DNA of 64,000 bases from UBA7672 sp040398465. GTDB taxonomy: Bacteria > Pseudomonadota > Alphaproteobacteria > Caulobacterales > Hyphomonadaceae. Below are positions 1 to 7,663 of the stretch, one piece after another. The notes under the pieces are model-generated. The model had not been told where the DNA came from. It made no database searches and saw nothing but the letters and a program-made list of their open reading frames with translations. Made by a program: the position numbers and the translations under genes. Location of the stretch: positions 1-64,000 of the forward strand of contig JBBAUA010000003.1 in NCBI GenBank assembly GCA_040398465.1, written 5' to 3'. Within the stretch, counting starts at the first letter, position 1. Each line of letters begins with the position of its first letter.

Positions 1-1022
1 GCGAAGGCTTCGATCGTGTCCCAGTCGGAGCATTCGTAGTTCGTGCCGGGCCACGGGTTGAACGGGATCAGGTTGATCTTGGACGGTACGCCTTTCAGAA
101 GGCGAACGAGATCCTTGGCCTCGGCGAGCGTGTCGTTGACGCCCTTGAGCATGACGTATTCGAAGGTGACGCGCTTCGAGTTCGACAGGTCCGGATAGGC
201 GCGGATGGCGTCGAAGAGTTCCTTGAGGTCGTACTTCTTGTTGAGCGGCACGAGCTCGTCGCGAAGGTCGTCATTCGTGGCGTGCAGGCTGATGGCGAGC
301 ATGGCGCCGGTGCGTTTACCGAGCTCGGGGATTTTCGGCGCAACGCCTGCGGTGGAAACGGTGATGCGGCGTTTGGAAATCGAGATGCCGTCGCCATCGC
401 CGATGGTCTCGAGCGCCTCGACCACGTTGTCGAGATTGTAGAGGGGCTCGCCCATGCCCATGAAGACGATGTTGGTTAGGCGGCGGTCGCCGATATTGAG
501 GGGGCGTTCGGCTGTCGGCCATTCTTCCAGCGCGTCGCGGGCGACCATGATCTGGTTGACGATCTCGGCAGCCGAAAGGTTACGCACCAGCTTCTGCGTG
601 CCGGTGTGGCAGAAGGAGCATGTCAGCGTGCAACCGACCTGGCTGGAAACGCAGAGCGCGCCCGCCTTGCCGACATCGGGGATGTAGACGCATTCGGCCT
701 CGACATTCGGGCCATAGCCGATGAGCCATTTGCGCGTGCCGTCGACGGACGTCTGCGCCATCGAGATGGGCGGGCGTTCGAGGACGAATTTTTCGCCGAG
801 CTGGGCGCGGAGTTCCTTCGCGACGTCGGTCATCTTCGCGAAGTCGGTGACGCCGTAATGGTAAATCCAGCGCCAGAGCTGGGCGGCGCGCATGCGCGCC
901 TTCTTTTCCTCGACCCCGGCGGCGATCATCGCCTGACGCAGGCCTTCGCGGCCCAGACCGGCGAGGTTGGGCGTCGCCGCCGCGGCAGCGGGTTTTCGGG
1001 AGAGATCGAGTTCCACGGACAT
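1..1022 (-). CDS. rlmN: 23S rRNA (adenine-C2)-methyltransferase RlmN, 3' end cut by window edge
   Basis: Radical-SAM enzyme that methylates A2503 of 23S rRNA (and A37 of some tRNAs) in the cytoplasm. The reading frame starts at the ATG complementary to 1020-1022 (MSVELDLSRK) and stays open to the left edge, so about 340 residues are visible and the C-terminus is missing. The radical-SAM cluster is seen as C-TLT-C-SF-C (CxxxCxxC) in the stretch GCTLTCSFCHTGTQ, followed by the family-typical NIVFMGMGEPLYN. Near the edge are INLIPFNPWPG and YECSD, also typical of RlmN. The next gene (IalB-like) lies upstream on the same strand with a 76-bp gap. Confidence is high; only the C-terminal end is unseen. 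Confidence 0.95.
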   Translation of the reverse strand, partial: MSVELDLSRKPAAAAATPNLAGLGREGLRQAMIAAGVEEKKARMRAAQLWRWIYHYGVTDFAKMTDVAKELRAQLGEKFVLERPPISMAQTSVDGTRKWLIGYGPNVEAECVYIPDVGKAGALCVSSQVGCTLTCSFCHTGTQKLVRNLSAAEIVNQIMVARDALEEWPTAERPLNIGDRRLTNIVFMGMGEPLYNLDNVVEALETIGDGDGISISKRRITVSTAGVAPKIPELGKRTGAMLAISLHATNDDLRDELVPLNKKYDLKELFDAIRAYPDLSNSKRVTFEYVMLKGVNDTLAEAKDLVRLLKGVPSKINLIPFNPWPGTNYECSDWDTIEAF

Positions 1023-1098
1023 TTGAGGGGCTCATACCTCAAACCGGCAGATCACGCGATACCCCGGCGGCTGTCAGGGGGTGTGCGTCGGGCGCGCG

Positions 1099-1617
1099 CT
1101 ACTTGCAGAGCGAGCGGGCCTTGTCGATCGCTTCGCGCGAGCCCTTGAGCGAGAAGTGGTAGGCGGTGCGCGCGTCCTTCACGGATGCGGCTTCGACACG
1201 GAGTTCGGAGCCTTTCTTGAGGGCCTCGACAAGCGCGCTGTCGCGATTGTCCTTCACGAAGGCCTCGGGGCCGGCGGCGTACATCGGGAAGCGGTCACGG
1301 CCGATGACTGCGGCGGGGGCGATATCGGAGCGGAGGTTGTAGCCGACGCGCAGGCTGGGCTGGTTGGAGGCAGCGCCGGATTTCCATGCGGTGACGTAGA
1401 AGACGACCTCGCCATGCTCGGTCGATTTCGGCGCCTTGTCCGAGGCTTCGACCGTCGCGAAGCACACCATCTGGCGGCCCTCGCCTTCGGTGTAGACGCG
1501 CCAGTCGTTGAAGCGGCCGATCGCTTTCGATTGCGCAACGGCGGGGGCTGCGGCCAGCAGCGCTGCCGTCATGGCTGTCGTCAGGGGCAGGATCAGCGCG
1601 AGGCGCAGTTTCATCAA
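1099..1617 (-). CDS. Invasion-associated locus B (IalB)-like secreted protein
   Basis: A 172-residue protein with a clear Sec signal peptide (MMKLRLALILPL..., Ala-rich core, likely cleavage after APAVAQ). The mature part begins with IGRFNDWRVYTE and contains RQMVCFATVEAS, which matches the IalB family (small periplasmic or outer-membrane-associated proteins, common in alphaproteobacteria, named after a Bartonella protein linked to erythrocyte invasion). In free-living relatives the role is unknown, and I infer only an envelope location. A C-terminal cysteine (SLCK) could pair with the cysteine in MVCFA. It follows rlmN's start on the same strand and is preceded by the regA 3' flank. Confidence 0.8.
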   Translation of the reverse strand: MMKLRLALILPLTTAMTAALLAAAPAVAQSKAIGRFNDWRVYTEGEGRQMVCFATVEASDKAPKSTEHGEVVFYVTAWKSGAASNQPSLRVGYNLRSDIAPAAVIGRDRFPMYAAGPEAFVKDNRDSALVEALKKGSELRVEAASVKDARTAYHFSLKGSREAIDKARSLCK

Positions 1618-1719
1618 GGTCTCCAGTCCGCCAGCAGCTTAGTGCTGATTACGGATGAAATTTGACGCAAGGCTTAATGCGCGCAGTGCGCGGTGCTTGC
1701 GGCAGACGCCTCGGAGCGC

Positions 1720-1764
1720 GCCCTCGTCCTTCGAGAAGGCCTTCGGCCTCCTCAGGATGAGGGC
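1720..1764. repeat. Palindromic intergenic element downstream of regA
   Basis: Left arm GCCCTCGTCCT (1720-1730) pairs with right arm AGGATGAGGGC (1754-1764) with one G-T pair, and an inner AGGCC-TTC-GGCCT hairpin sits between them. It lies between the regA stop and the IalB-like gene. There is no T-run, so it could be a dispersed REP-like element or an RNA-stabilising hairpin rather than an intrinsic terminator. Confidence 0.5.
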
Positions 1765-1784
1765 TTTCGAACAGTTCGCCACGC

Positions 1785-2351
1785 CTAGCGCGGCGCGCGC
1801 TTGGCCAGGATGCGTTGCAGCGTGCGGCGGTGCATGTTGAGGCGGCGGGCGGTTTCCGAAACGTTGTGGTTGCAGAGTTCGTACACGCGCTGGATGTGTT
1901 CCCACCGGACGCGGTCGGCCGACATTGGGTTCTCGGGCGGTTCGGGGCGATCCGATCGGCCGGTCAGCAGCGCGTTGACGACATCGTCAATGTCGGCGGG
2001 CTTGGGCAGGTAGTCGATCGCGCCGGCCTTCACGGCGGCGACGGCGGTGGAGATGGCGCCATAGCCGGTGAGGATCACGGCGTGGCTGTCCTCGCGCACG
2101 CTGTGCAGCGCCTCGACGATTTCGAGACCGGTGCCGTCCTCGAGCCGCAGATCGACAACGGCGAAGGCGGGCGCCAGCTTCTTCAGCTGCTCGCGCGCCT
2201 CGGCGACCGAGCCCACAGGCGTCACATCGAAGCCGCGCTGGGCGAGCGCACGGGTGAGACGCGCGCGGAACGGCGCGTCATCGTCCAGAACCAGCAGCGT
2301 CTTGTCTTCGAGCGCTGCAATTCTGGGATCGGATTCAACCTGGTCTTCCAA
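1785..2351 (-). CDS. regA: Redox response regulator RegA/PrrA/ActR
   Basis: DNA-binding partner of RegB that adjusts respiration, carbon and nitrogen metabolism to redox state. The receiver domain has the acidic pocket in LLVLDDDAPF, the phospho-acceptor Asp in AVVDLRLEDGTGLE, and Lys in YLPKPAD. The linker has NPMSADRVRWEHIQRVYELC. The Fis-type helix-turn-helix at the C-terminus (NVSETARRLNMHRRTLQRIL) is nearly identical to that of known RegA proteins. I prefer the TTG at 2349-2351, preceded by GGGAGA at 7-nt spacing, because it gives 188 residues, close to the usual ~184. An upstream in-frame TTG at 2453 would add 34 residues with no family match. Encoded just downstream of regB on the same strand. 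Confidence 0.9.
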   Translation of the reverse strand: MEDQVESDPRIAALEDKTLLVLDDDAPFRARLTRALAQRGFDVTPVGSVAEAREQLKKLAPAFAVVDLRLEDGTGLEIVEALHSVREDSHAVILTGYGAISTAVAAVKAGAIDYLPKPADIDDVVNALLTGRSDRPEPPENPMSADRVRWEHIQRVYELCNHNVSETARRLNMHRRTLQRILAKRAPR

Positions 2352-2480
2352 GGGCTTGTCTCCCGGCTGGGCAGATACAGGTGGTATCACCAGCGGCAAT
2401 ATAGAGGGTGCGTCGAAATAGACCAATGCACGGAATTCTGTCCAGCTTCTCAAGGGCTTCGGCGGGACAAGAATGCGACC

Positions 2481-3875
2481 TCAGTCCTCGGCCCAGCCAG
2501 CAGGCGCCTCGATGGCGGCGCGCGGCCAGACGATGCGGATGACCGCGCCCCTGGCCGGAAACTGCCGGTTATAGGGGGTTACGCGCGCACCCGTGCGTTC
2601 CAGCAGGGTGCAGGCGATGAAAAAGCCGAGGCCCATGCCCCCGCCCCGCTGCTCGATCCGGCGCTCGGAAAAATATGGCTCGCCCAGCTTGGCCAGCACC
2701 GAAGGCGCAAATCCCGGACCGTCATCGGTGACATAGATGCGGACTTCTTCCTCGGACCAGCGGGCGTTTACCGAGACTTCCTTGGCGGCGAAGCTGGCGG
2801 CGTTCTCGATGAAGGCGCCCAGGGCGTGGATGATTTCCGGCTTGCGTATCACCTCGGGCGGGCGGTCGCCGGCGCTGGCGCCGCCTGCAAGCGGCGAGCA
2901 GGAGCATTGTATGTGGATGCCGGAGCCGTTGTGCGGTTCGGCCGCTTCCTCGATCAGCGAGGGCAGCGTGGCGCGGGCCATGGCCGCGTCGGTCATGTGG
3001 CGGCGCTGGGAGATCTGTCTCAGGATCGTGCGGCAGCGTTCGGCCTGCTCGATGATGAGTTCCACGTCCTCGCGCGCAGGGTGGCCGGGCTTCACGCTGC
3101 GACCGAGTTCGCGCGCGGCAAGGTGGATCGTCGCGAGCGGCGTACCAAGCTCGTGCGCGGTGGCGGCGGCGAGCGCGCCAAGCGCCGACAGCTGCTGTTC
3201 ACGCGCGAGCACGGCCTGCACGGCGTCCAGCGCGGAGACGAGATGCGACTCGTCGCGGCCGGTGCGCCAGGCGGAAACGGTGAAGAAGATCAGGCCGATG
3301 GCGACGGCGGCGAGCTGGCCTGCCTGGTACAGTGGCGGGATGTCGAGCGGCGGGTCTGTGACCCATGGCAGGTTGAGTCCCCAGACCCACATGCCGGCGC
3401 AGCAGACCAGGGCAAGCAGCGCCAGCGCGCCCGCATAGGCCGGCAGCAGGCGCGAGGCGCCGACTGTGACCGGCGCGAGGATCATAAGCAGGAAGGGATT
3501 TTCGAGGCCGCCGGTCAGGCCGATAAGGACAGAGACCTGCACCGTATCGAACGCCAGCTGGCCTGCGGTTTCGGCCGGAGAGGACAGGTGCTGCGAGGGG
3601 AAGACCGCCATCAGCGCGACGTTGAGCCAGGCCGATGCGCCGACCGCAGCGAGGCAGGCTGCAAGCGGCAGGTCGAAGCCCAAACCGTATTGCACGAAGA
3701 GGACGGCAGCGGCCTGCCCCGCGATCGCCATCCAGCGCAGAGATACCAGCGTGCGCAGGCGCGTGCGCCCGAAGGCAGCCCCGACGCTGCGCAGCGCCTC
3801 GACGCGGCTGGCGGGGTCGAGCGACGCCGTGGCGGGCAGCGTGACCTGTGTTGGACTGGCGGTCGCGTCGGTCAT
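2481..3875 (-). CDS. regB: Redox sensor histidine kinase RegB/PrrB
   Basis: A 464-residue membrane kinase that phosphorylates RegA. About six hydrophobic segments fill residues 40-210. Between them is GGLENPF, matching the GGxxNPF heptapeptide that binds ubiquinone in RegB. The H-box ALGALAAATAHELGTPL lies near residue 240. Shortly after it is QAERCRTIL, which carries the conserved redox-active cysteine. N and G boxes follow (YVTDDGPGFAP, GGGMGLGFFIA). Both known redox inputs, quinone site and cysteine, therefore appear intact. senC is divergent 79 bp away, as in other RegBA loci. Confidence 0.93.
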   Translation of the reverse strand: MTDATASPTQVTLPATASLDPASRVEALRSVGAAFGRTRLRTLVSLRWMAIAGQAAAVLFVQYGLGFDLPLAACLAAVGASAWLNVALMAVFPSQHLSSPAETAGQLAFDTVQVSVLIGLTGGLENPFLLMILAPVTVGASRLLPAYAGALALLALVCCAGMWVWGLNLPWVTDPPLDIPPLYQAGQLAAVAIGLIFFTVSAWRTGRDESHLVSALDAVQAVLAREQQLSALGALAAATAHELGTPLATIHLAARELGRSVKPGHPAREDVELIIEQAERCRTILRQISQRRHMTDAAMARATLPSLIEEAAEPHNGSGIHIQCSCSPLAGGASAGDRPPEVIRKPEIIHALGAFIENAASFAAKEVSVNARWSEEEVRIYVTDDGPGFAPSVLAKLGEPYFSERRIEQRGGGMGLGFFIACTLLERTGARVTPYNRQFPARGAVIRIVWPRAAIEAPAGWAED

Positions 3876-3954
3876 GACGTGTGCTGGCCCATCATCGCCG
3901 GATTGTCATCAGGCCGCAGTTGGCATTCGGCAGACCTCATGCAGATATCCCCGC

Positions 3955-4560
3955 ATGCGCAACGTGTTTTTCGCAATATCCGCCTCGCTCGCGATGTTTT
4001 CCGTGGCTGCATGCTCGCCCGCCGGCGAACAGCAGGCCGCCGGCGCCAACCCCGACTGCTTCCGGCGATCCACCGACATGGTGGGCGGGCCGTTCGAACT
4101 CATGGCGGCCGACGGGCGGACGCTGACGCAGAAGGATTTTGCGGGGCGCAAGGCGCTGGTGTTCTTCGGCTACACCTACTGCCCCGACATCTGCCCGATC
4201 ACGCTCTACAATGTCGGCAAGGCGATGCAGGACGTACCGGCGGACAAGCAGCCGGCGACCATTTTCGTTTCGGTCGATCCCGCGCGCGACACGCCGGAGA
4301 CCCTCGCGCAATATATCCGCAGCAACGGCTTTCCGCAGGACATCACCGGCCTCACCGGCTCGGAGGCGCAACTGACTGCGGCGACGGACGCGTTCAAGAC
4401 GTCGTTCGGGCGCGGCGATGACTCGGAGAGCGCAGGAGGCTATCTGGTGAGCCATTCCTCCATCCTCTACCTGATGGACGAGAACTGGAAGCTGCAGACA
4501 TTTTTCATGCAGGATGAATCGGCCGAGGCGATTGCCAGCTGTCTCAAGGCGCTGGACTAG
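3955..4560 (+). CDS. senC: SCO1/SenC/PrrC copper chaperone lipoprotein
   Basis: Thioredoxin-fold copper chaperone for cytochrome c oxidase assembly, also tied to RegBA signalling in photosynthetic relatives. The start ATG at 3955 gives 201 residues with a lipoprotein signal (lipobox SVAAC, Cys20). The copper motif is CPDIC (Cys76, Cys80) within FFGYTYCPDICPITL, and the third ligand is His167 in YLVSHSSILYL. All three expected ligands are present. Divergently oriented from regB, so the two share a 79-bp control region. Confidence 0.92.
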   Translation: MRNVFFAISASLAMFSVAACSPAGEQQAAGANPDCFRRSTDMVGGPFELMAADGRTLTQKDFAGRKALVFFGYTYCPDICPITLYNVGKAMQDVPADKQPATIFVSVDPARDTPETLAQYIRSNGFPQDITGLTGSEAQLTAATDAFKTSFGRGDDSESAGGYLVSHSSILYLMDENWKLQTFFMQDESAEAIASCLKALD

Positions 4561-4621
4561 CTCCGTCCGCTTCCCATCCGCCGAAACCTCACGTCTTGCA
4601 TGCTTCACACCTGCTCTCCCG

Positions 4622-4722
4622 CTGTCATTCCGGACGCGCGAAGCGCGAGCCGGAACCCAGGAGCGGCGCGCGCAGACCCTGGGTTCTTGCTCTTAGCCTT
4701 CGCGCTCCGGCGGGAGTGACAG
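4622..4722. repeat. Hairpin-forming intergenic element (GTCATTCC type)
   Basis: The element begins CTGTCATTCCGG and ends with an imperfect inverted copy, CCGGCGGGAGTGACAG. Nested inside are GAACCCAGG and its complement CCTGGGTTC around an arm-joining loop. It fills most of the gap between the convergent senC and lipoprotein genes. The layout matches palindromic extragenic repeats found in many alphaproteobacteria; a related GTCATTCC start occurs at 51602. Confidence 0.55.
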
Positions 4723-4782
4723 ACTTGGGCCTCGGCAACCTACGCACGCAGAAAGCGGCGAAGCTGCATGGCCTGCGTCCGC

Positions 4783-6737
4783 TCAGTTCACCGCAGGCGC
4801 CGCCGGCGTGAAGCTCGCCGTGAAGCCGAGATTGTCTTTCGTCAGCGGCGTCGCCATCGCGCTCATGACGCCAAGCGGCGTCTTCGGCTTGAGCTGGATG
4901 CGCAGCGTGCCGGGTCCGGCCATGAAGGCGGAGGCGGCGGCCGTGAGTTCGCTTGCGATCGCAGCATCGACGCCGGCATCGGTGAGGAAGACGGAGCTGG
5001 CGGCGATCATGGTGACAAGGTCAGCGCGGAAGGCGGCAACGTCCTGCCCCGCTTCCGCCGCCTGACTCTCGAGGATGAAGTTCATCAGCTCGGTGTCCGT
5101 GATGGCGATGTCGAGATCGGTGAGCTGTAGCGGCAGGACGCCCATCACCAGCGACATGATCATTTCCGGCGGCACGTCGCCGAACATGTCGCCGCCGGCT
5201 TCCTCGTCCGCGTCGGCATCGGCTTCGGNNNNNNNNNNNNNNNNNNNNNNNNNNNNNNNNNNNNNNNNNNNNNNNNNNNNNNNNNNNNNNNNNNNNNNNN
5301 NNNNNNNNNNNNNNNNNNNNNNNNNNNNACGTCGCCGAACATGTCGCCGCCGGCTTCCTCGTCCGCGTCGGCATCGGCTTCGGGAGCGGCATCTTCAGCG
5401 CCATCGTCCGCGCTGTCATCTTCATCGGCGCCGGCCTCCTCGTCCTCCGCCGCATCTGCCTCGATCTGGTCGCCGGCCATGTCGGCGATCGACATGATGC
5501 CAGACATCAGGCTGGGCAGCGCCTGCTTGAGGCCGATGACGCCGCCGGACATCTTCACGTCGAACATGTCGGTGACGCCGATATTGTAGTCGGTCCAGCG
5601 GGTGAGATCCTTCGCCGGATCGAAGCTGGCGCTCGCGCCGGAATAGACCTCGATCACGTCGGACTCATAGCCCGCCATGGCGAGCATCATCATGCCCATC
5701 GCACCGACCGTGCCGCCCGAGGCATCCGCCGTCATCTTCATCGAGAAGCGGGGCAGGTCCGACGCGATGGCGACGCCATCCGCGTTGCGCGTGACCTTGG
5801 CGTGCATTTCGGATGTATCGAATTTCAGGCCCGACACGTTGGCCGCCAATCCGGTCCAGTCGACGCGGTCGACGCCGCCATCGAGCGGGCTGGTGAAGTC
5901 GCGATAGATTTCGGTGAAGTCGACCTTCTCTTCGGGATTCATGCCCGAGGCGAGGCCGGCCATGAAGGCCTTTCCGAGGAAGCCGGTGTTGATGTCCGAC
6001 ACCGTCAGCGCGCCGAAGTCGAACGTGCCGGCGATTGCGACCATGCCAGGCACGTTGAGCGCGCCCTTGAGACCCGCGAGCTTCGCCTCGCCGAGCTTTG
6101 TTGATGTGAAATCGCCAAGCGAAAGCTCGCCGAGTTCGACCGCGAAGTCGCCCGCCTCGCCCTCGTCCTGCGGGATCATGCCGGCGAGCTTGCTGCCCCC
6201 GATCTCGGCCTTGCGGAACGCCCACTGTTCGTAGGGAGGCGGGGTCAGCGCTTCGTCCATCCCGATGGCGCCGGCGATGAAGGTTCCGGTCGCCTCGTTC
6301 ATGCCATCGAGGCCGAGCGTTCCGAACGTCAGGGTGACGTCGCCGAGCGGGATGGTCGGCGTGATGTTGTTGAGGCGGATGTCGCGGACGGTGGGCTTGC
6401 CGTCCTTCATGGTGAGGCCCTTGAACGTCATCGACTCCGCGCGCGCCACCACGGCGGGAGGCGCATCGGGGTCGGGCAAGCTGGCCGCCTCGCCCCCGTC
6501 GGGGCCCAGGTCGGTTCCGAGGCCGGCAATGGCGACCATGTAGTCGGCGGGCGCCTTCAGCTCGACGCCCTTGAGGGTGACGTCATTCCCCGAGCCGGAC
6601 ACTGACGTGTAGGAAAGCCCTGGCTTCGTGTTGTTCTCGAGGATCTGCATCTCTTCGAGGGCCATCATGGCCTCGCGGCTGACACCGCAGCCGGACAGCA
6701 CCAGGAGGCTGGCAAAGGCGAGCTTGTGCTTGAACAT
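4783..6737 (-). CDS. Large lipoprotein of unknown function, interrupted by an assembly gap
   Basis: The start at 6737 gives a lipoprotein signal (MFKHKLAFASLLVLSGC, lipobox LSGC). The body has repeated beta-type blocks (DVTLKGVELKAP, SMTFKGLTMKDG, DVTLTFGTLGLDG), somewhat like AsmA/DUF945 proteins, but I do not recognise the family. Near residues 410-470 is an Asp/Glu/Ala-rich linker. The frame then enters a 100-N gap. Beyond the gap the C-terminal part (VPPEMIMSLVMGVLPLQL... to APAVN) continues in a different apparent frame. The 55 bases flanking the gap on either side are identical; removing one copy plus the Ns (155 bp) leaves 1800 bp, a single 599-residue frame. So the gene is very probably intact. 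Envelope location is inferred; function is unknown. Confidence 0.75.
5229..5328. other. 100-N scaffold gap flanked by identical 55-mers
   Basis: Exactly 100 Ns. Bases 5174-5228 and 5329-5383 are the same 55 bases. This is what results when two contigs that end in the same 55-mer (the usual de Bruijn overlap at k=55) are joined by a fixed-length gap instead of being merged. The sequence here encodes the acidic low-complexity linker of the lipoprotein, so a true short repeat that broke the assembly is the alternative. Confidence 0.85.
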
Positions 6738-6793
6738 GATCTTCCCCGGAGAGGTTGTGTTGCGTCGTCGTGCGCAGGGCGCTACGCCTTAGC

Positions 6794-7525
6794 ATGGTCA
6801 TCGCGGAATCGCATCACCGGGTCTTTTTGCTCGCAAAATCAGGTACTTCGGTGCCTGTGCGGGTGCACATCGACAAACGCGCCCGGCGCGTTTCGGTGCG
6901 CATTGACCCAACGGCAAGAGAAGCGATCGCGACCGCCCCGGCATCCCGGTACGCGCTCGATGCGATCGGCTTTGCCACCGAACGGGTGGACTGGATCGCC
7001 GAGCGGCTGGACGCCCTACCACCACCTGTGCTGTTCCGCCCTGGCGCCTACATTCCCTTGCGTGGGGTGATCCACCGTCTCAAGCATGTCGAGACGGGCC
7101 GCACCGTCAAACTCGACAGGACATCGGGGCCCACTCCCCTTCTTTTGATCCCTGGCCCGCGCGAAGCTTTTGCAGACAAGACCCGGGCGTTCCTGCGGGC
7201 TGCGGCGAGAGTTGATTTCGCCGAGCGGGTCGCGGTGCACGCCGAGACGCTACAAGTGACGCCGCGCTCGATCGCGATCAAGGACATGCGCTCGCGCTGG
7301 GGGTCGTGCTCGTCGGAGGCGCGGCTGAACTTCACCTGGCGGCTGGTCTGCGCGCCGCCATTTGCGCTCGACTATGTGGCCGCCCATGAGGTGGCGCACA
7401 TCAAGGAGATGAACCACTCCAGCCGTTTCTGGAAGCAGGTCGAGCGCTGCTATCCCGACTGGCGCGAGGCGCGCGACTGGCTGCACACGCGCGGCGGCGC
7501 GCTGCATTCGATCGGCGATCCCTGA
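6794..7525 (+). CDS. YgjP-like M48 family zinc metallopeptidase (DUF45)
   Basis: A 243-residue protein starting at ATG 6794 (MVIAESHHRVFL), chosen over an upstream in-frame start because the extra residues lack family similarity and would overlap the divergent promoter. The zinc site is HEVAHIKEMNHSSRFW near residue 197, an HExxH with a third His downstream, as in the YgjP/SprT-like group. It also carries the family marker MRSRWGSCSS. YgjP proteins are small cytoplasmic metal-dependent peptidases whose substrate is not established. It is divergent from the lipoprotein gene and ends 138 bp before the TonB receptor stop, separated from it by a terminator. Confidence 0.85.
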   Translation: MVIAESHHRVFLLAKSGTSVPVRVHIDKRARRVSVRIDPTAREAIATAPASRYALDAIGFATERVDWIAERLDALPPPVLFRPGAYIPLRGVIHRLKHVETGRTVKLDRTSGPTPLLLIPGPREAFADKTRAFLRAAARVDFAERVAVHAETLQVTPRSIAIKDMRSRWGSCSSEARLNFTWRLVCAPPFALDYVAAHEVAHIKEMNHSSRFWKQVERCYPDWREARDWLHTRGGALHSIGDP

Positions 7526-7609
7526 GCCTGATATCCCTGACCTTATATCCTGACCTGCCCAGGTGACGCGGCCGTGCGCGCTGTCCTTGGGGGCCACCCT
7601 GGGGGGCAC

Positions 7610-7640
7610 AAAAAAGAGAGGCGCACATCGTGCGCCTCTC
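7610..7640 (-). terminator. Intrinsic terminator of the TonB receptor gene
   Basis: On the minus strand, arm GAGAGGCGCAC, a 3-nt loop, perfect arm GTGCGCCTCTC, then six Ts. It lies 24 bp after the stop codon at 7664. This is the cleanest terminator in the window. Confidence 0.93.
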
Positions 7641-7663
7641 TCTCGTTGAGCTTCCGTTCAAGC

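Noticed and set aside
1815..4421. Plus-strand open frame of more than 850 codons
   Set aside because: It is antisense to regA and regB and runs into senC in another frame. The genes underneath have full sets of family motifs; long antisense frames are common in GC-rich DNA.
5021..5497. Short frames running through the N-gap, with poly-X translation
   Set aside because: Artefacts of the gap and of the duplicated 55-mer, in the wrong frame for the lipoprotein.
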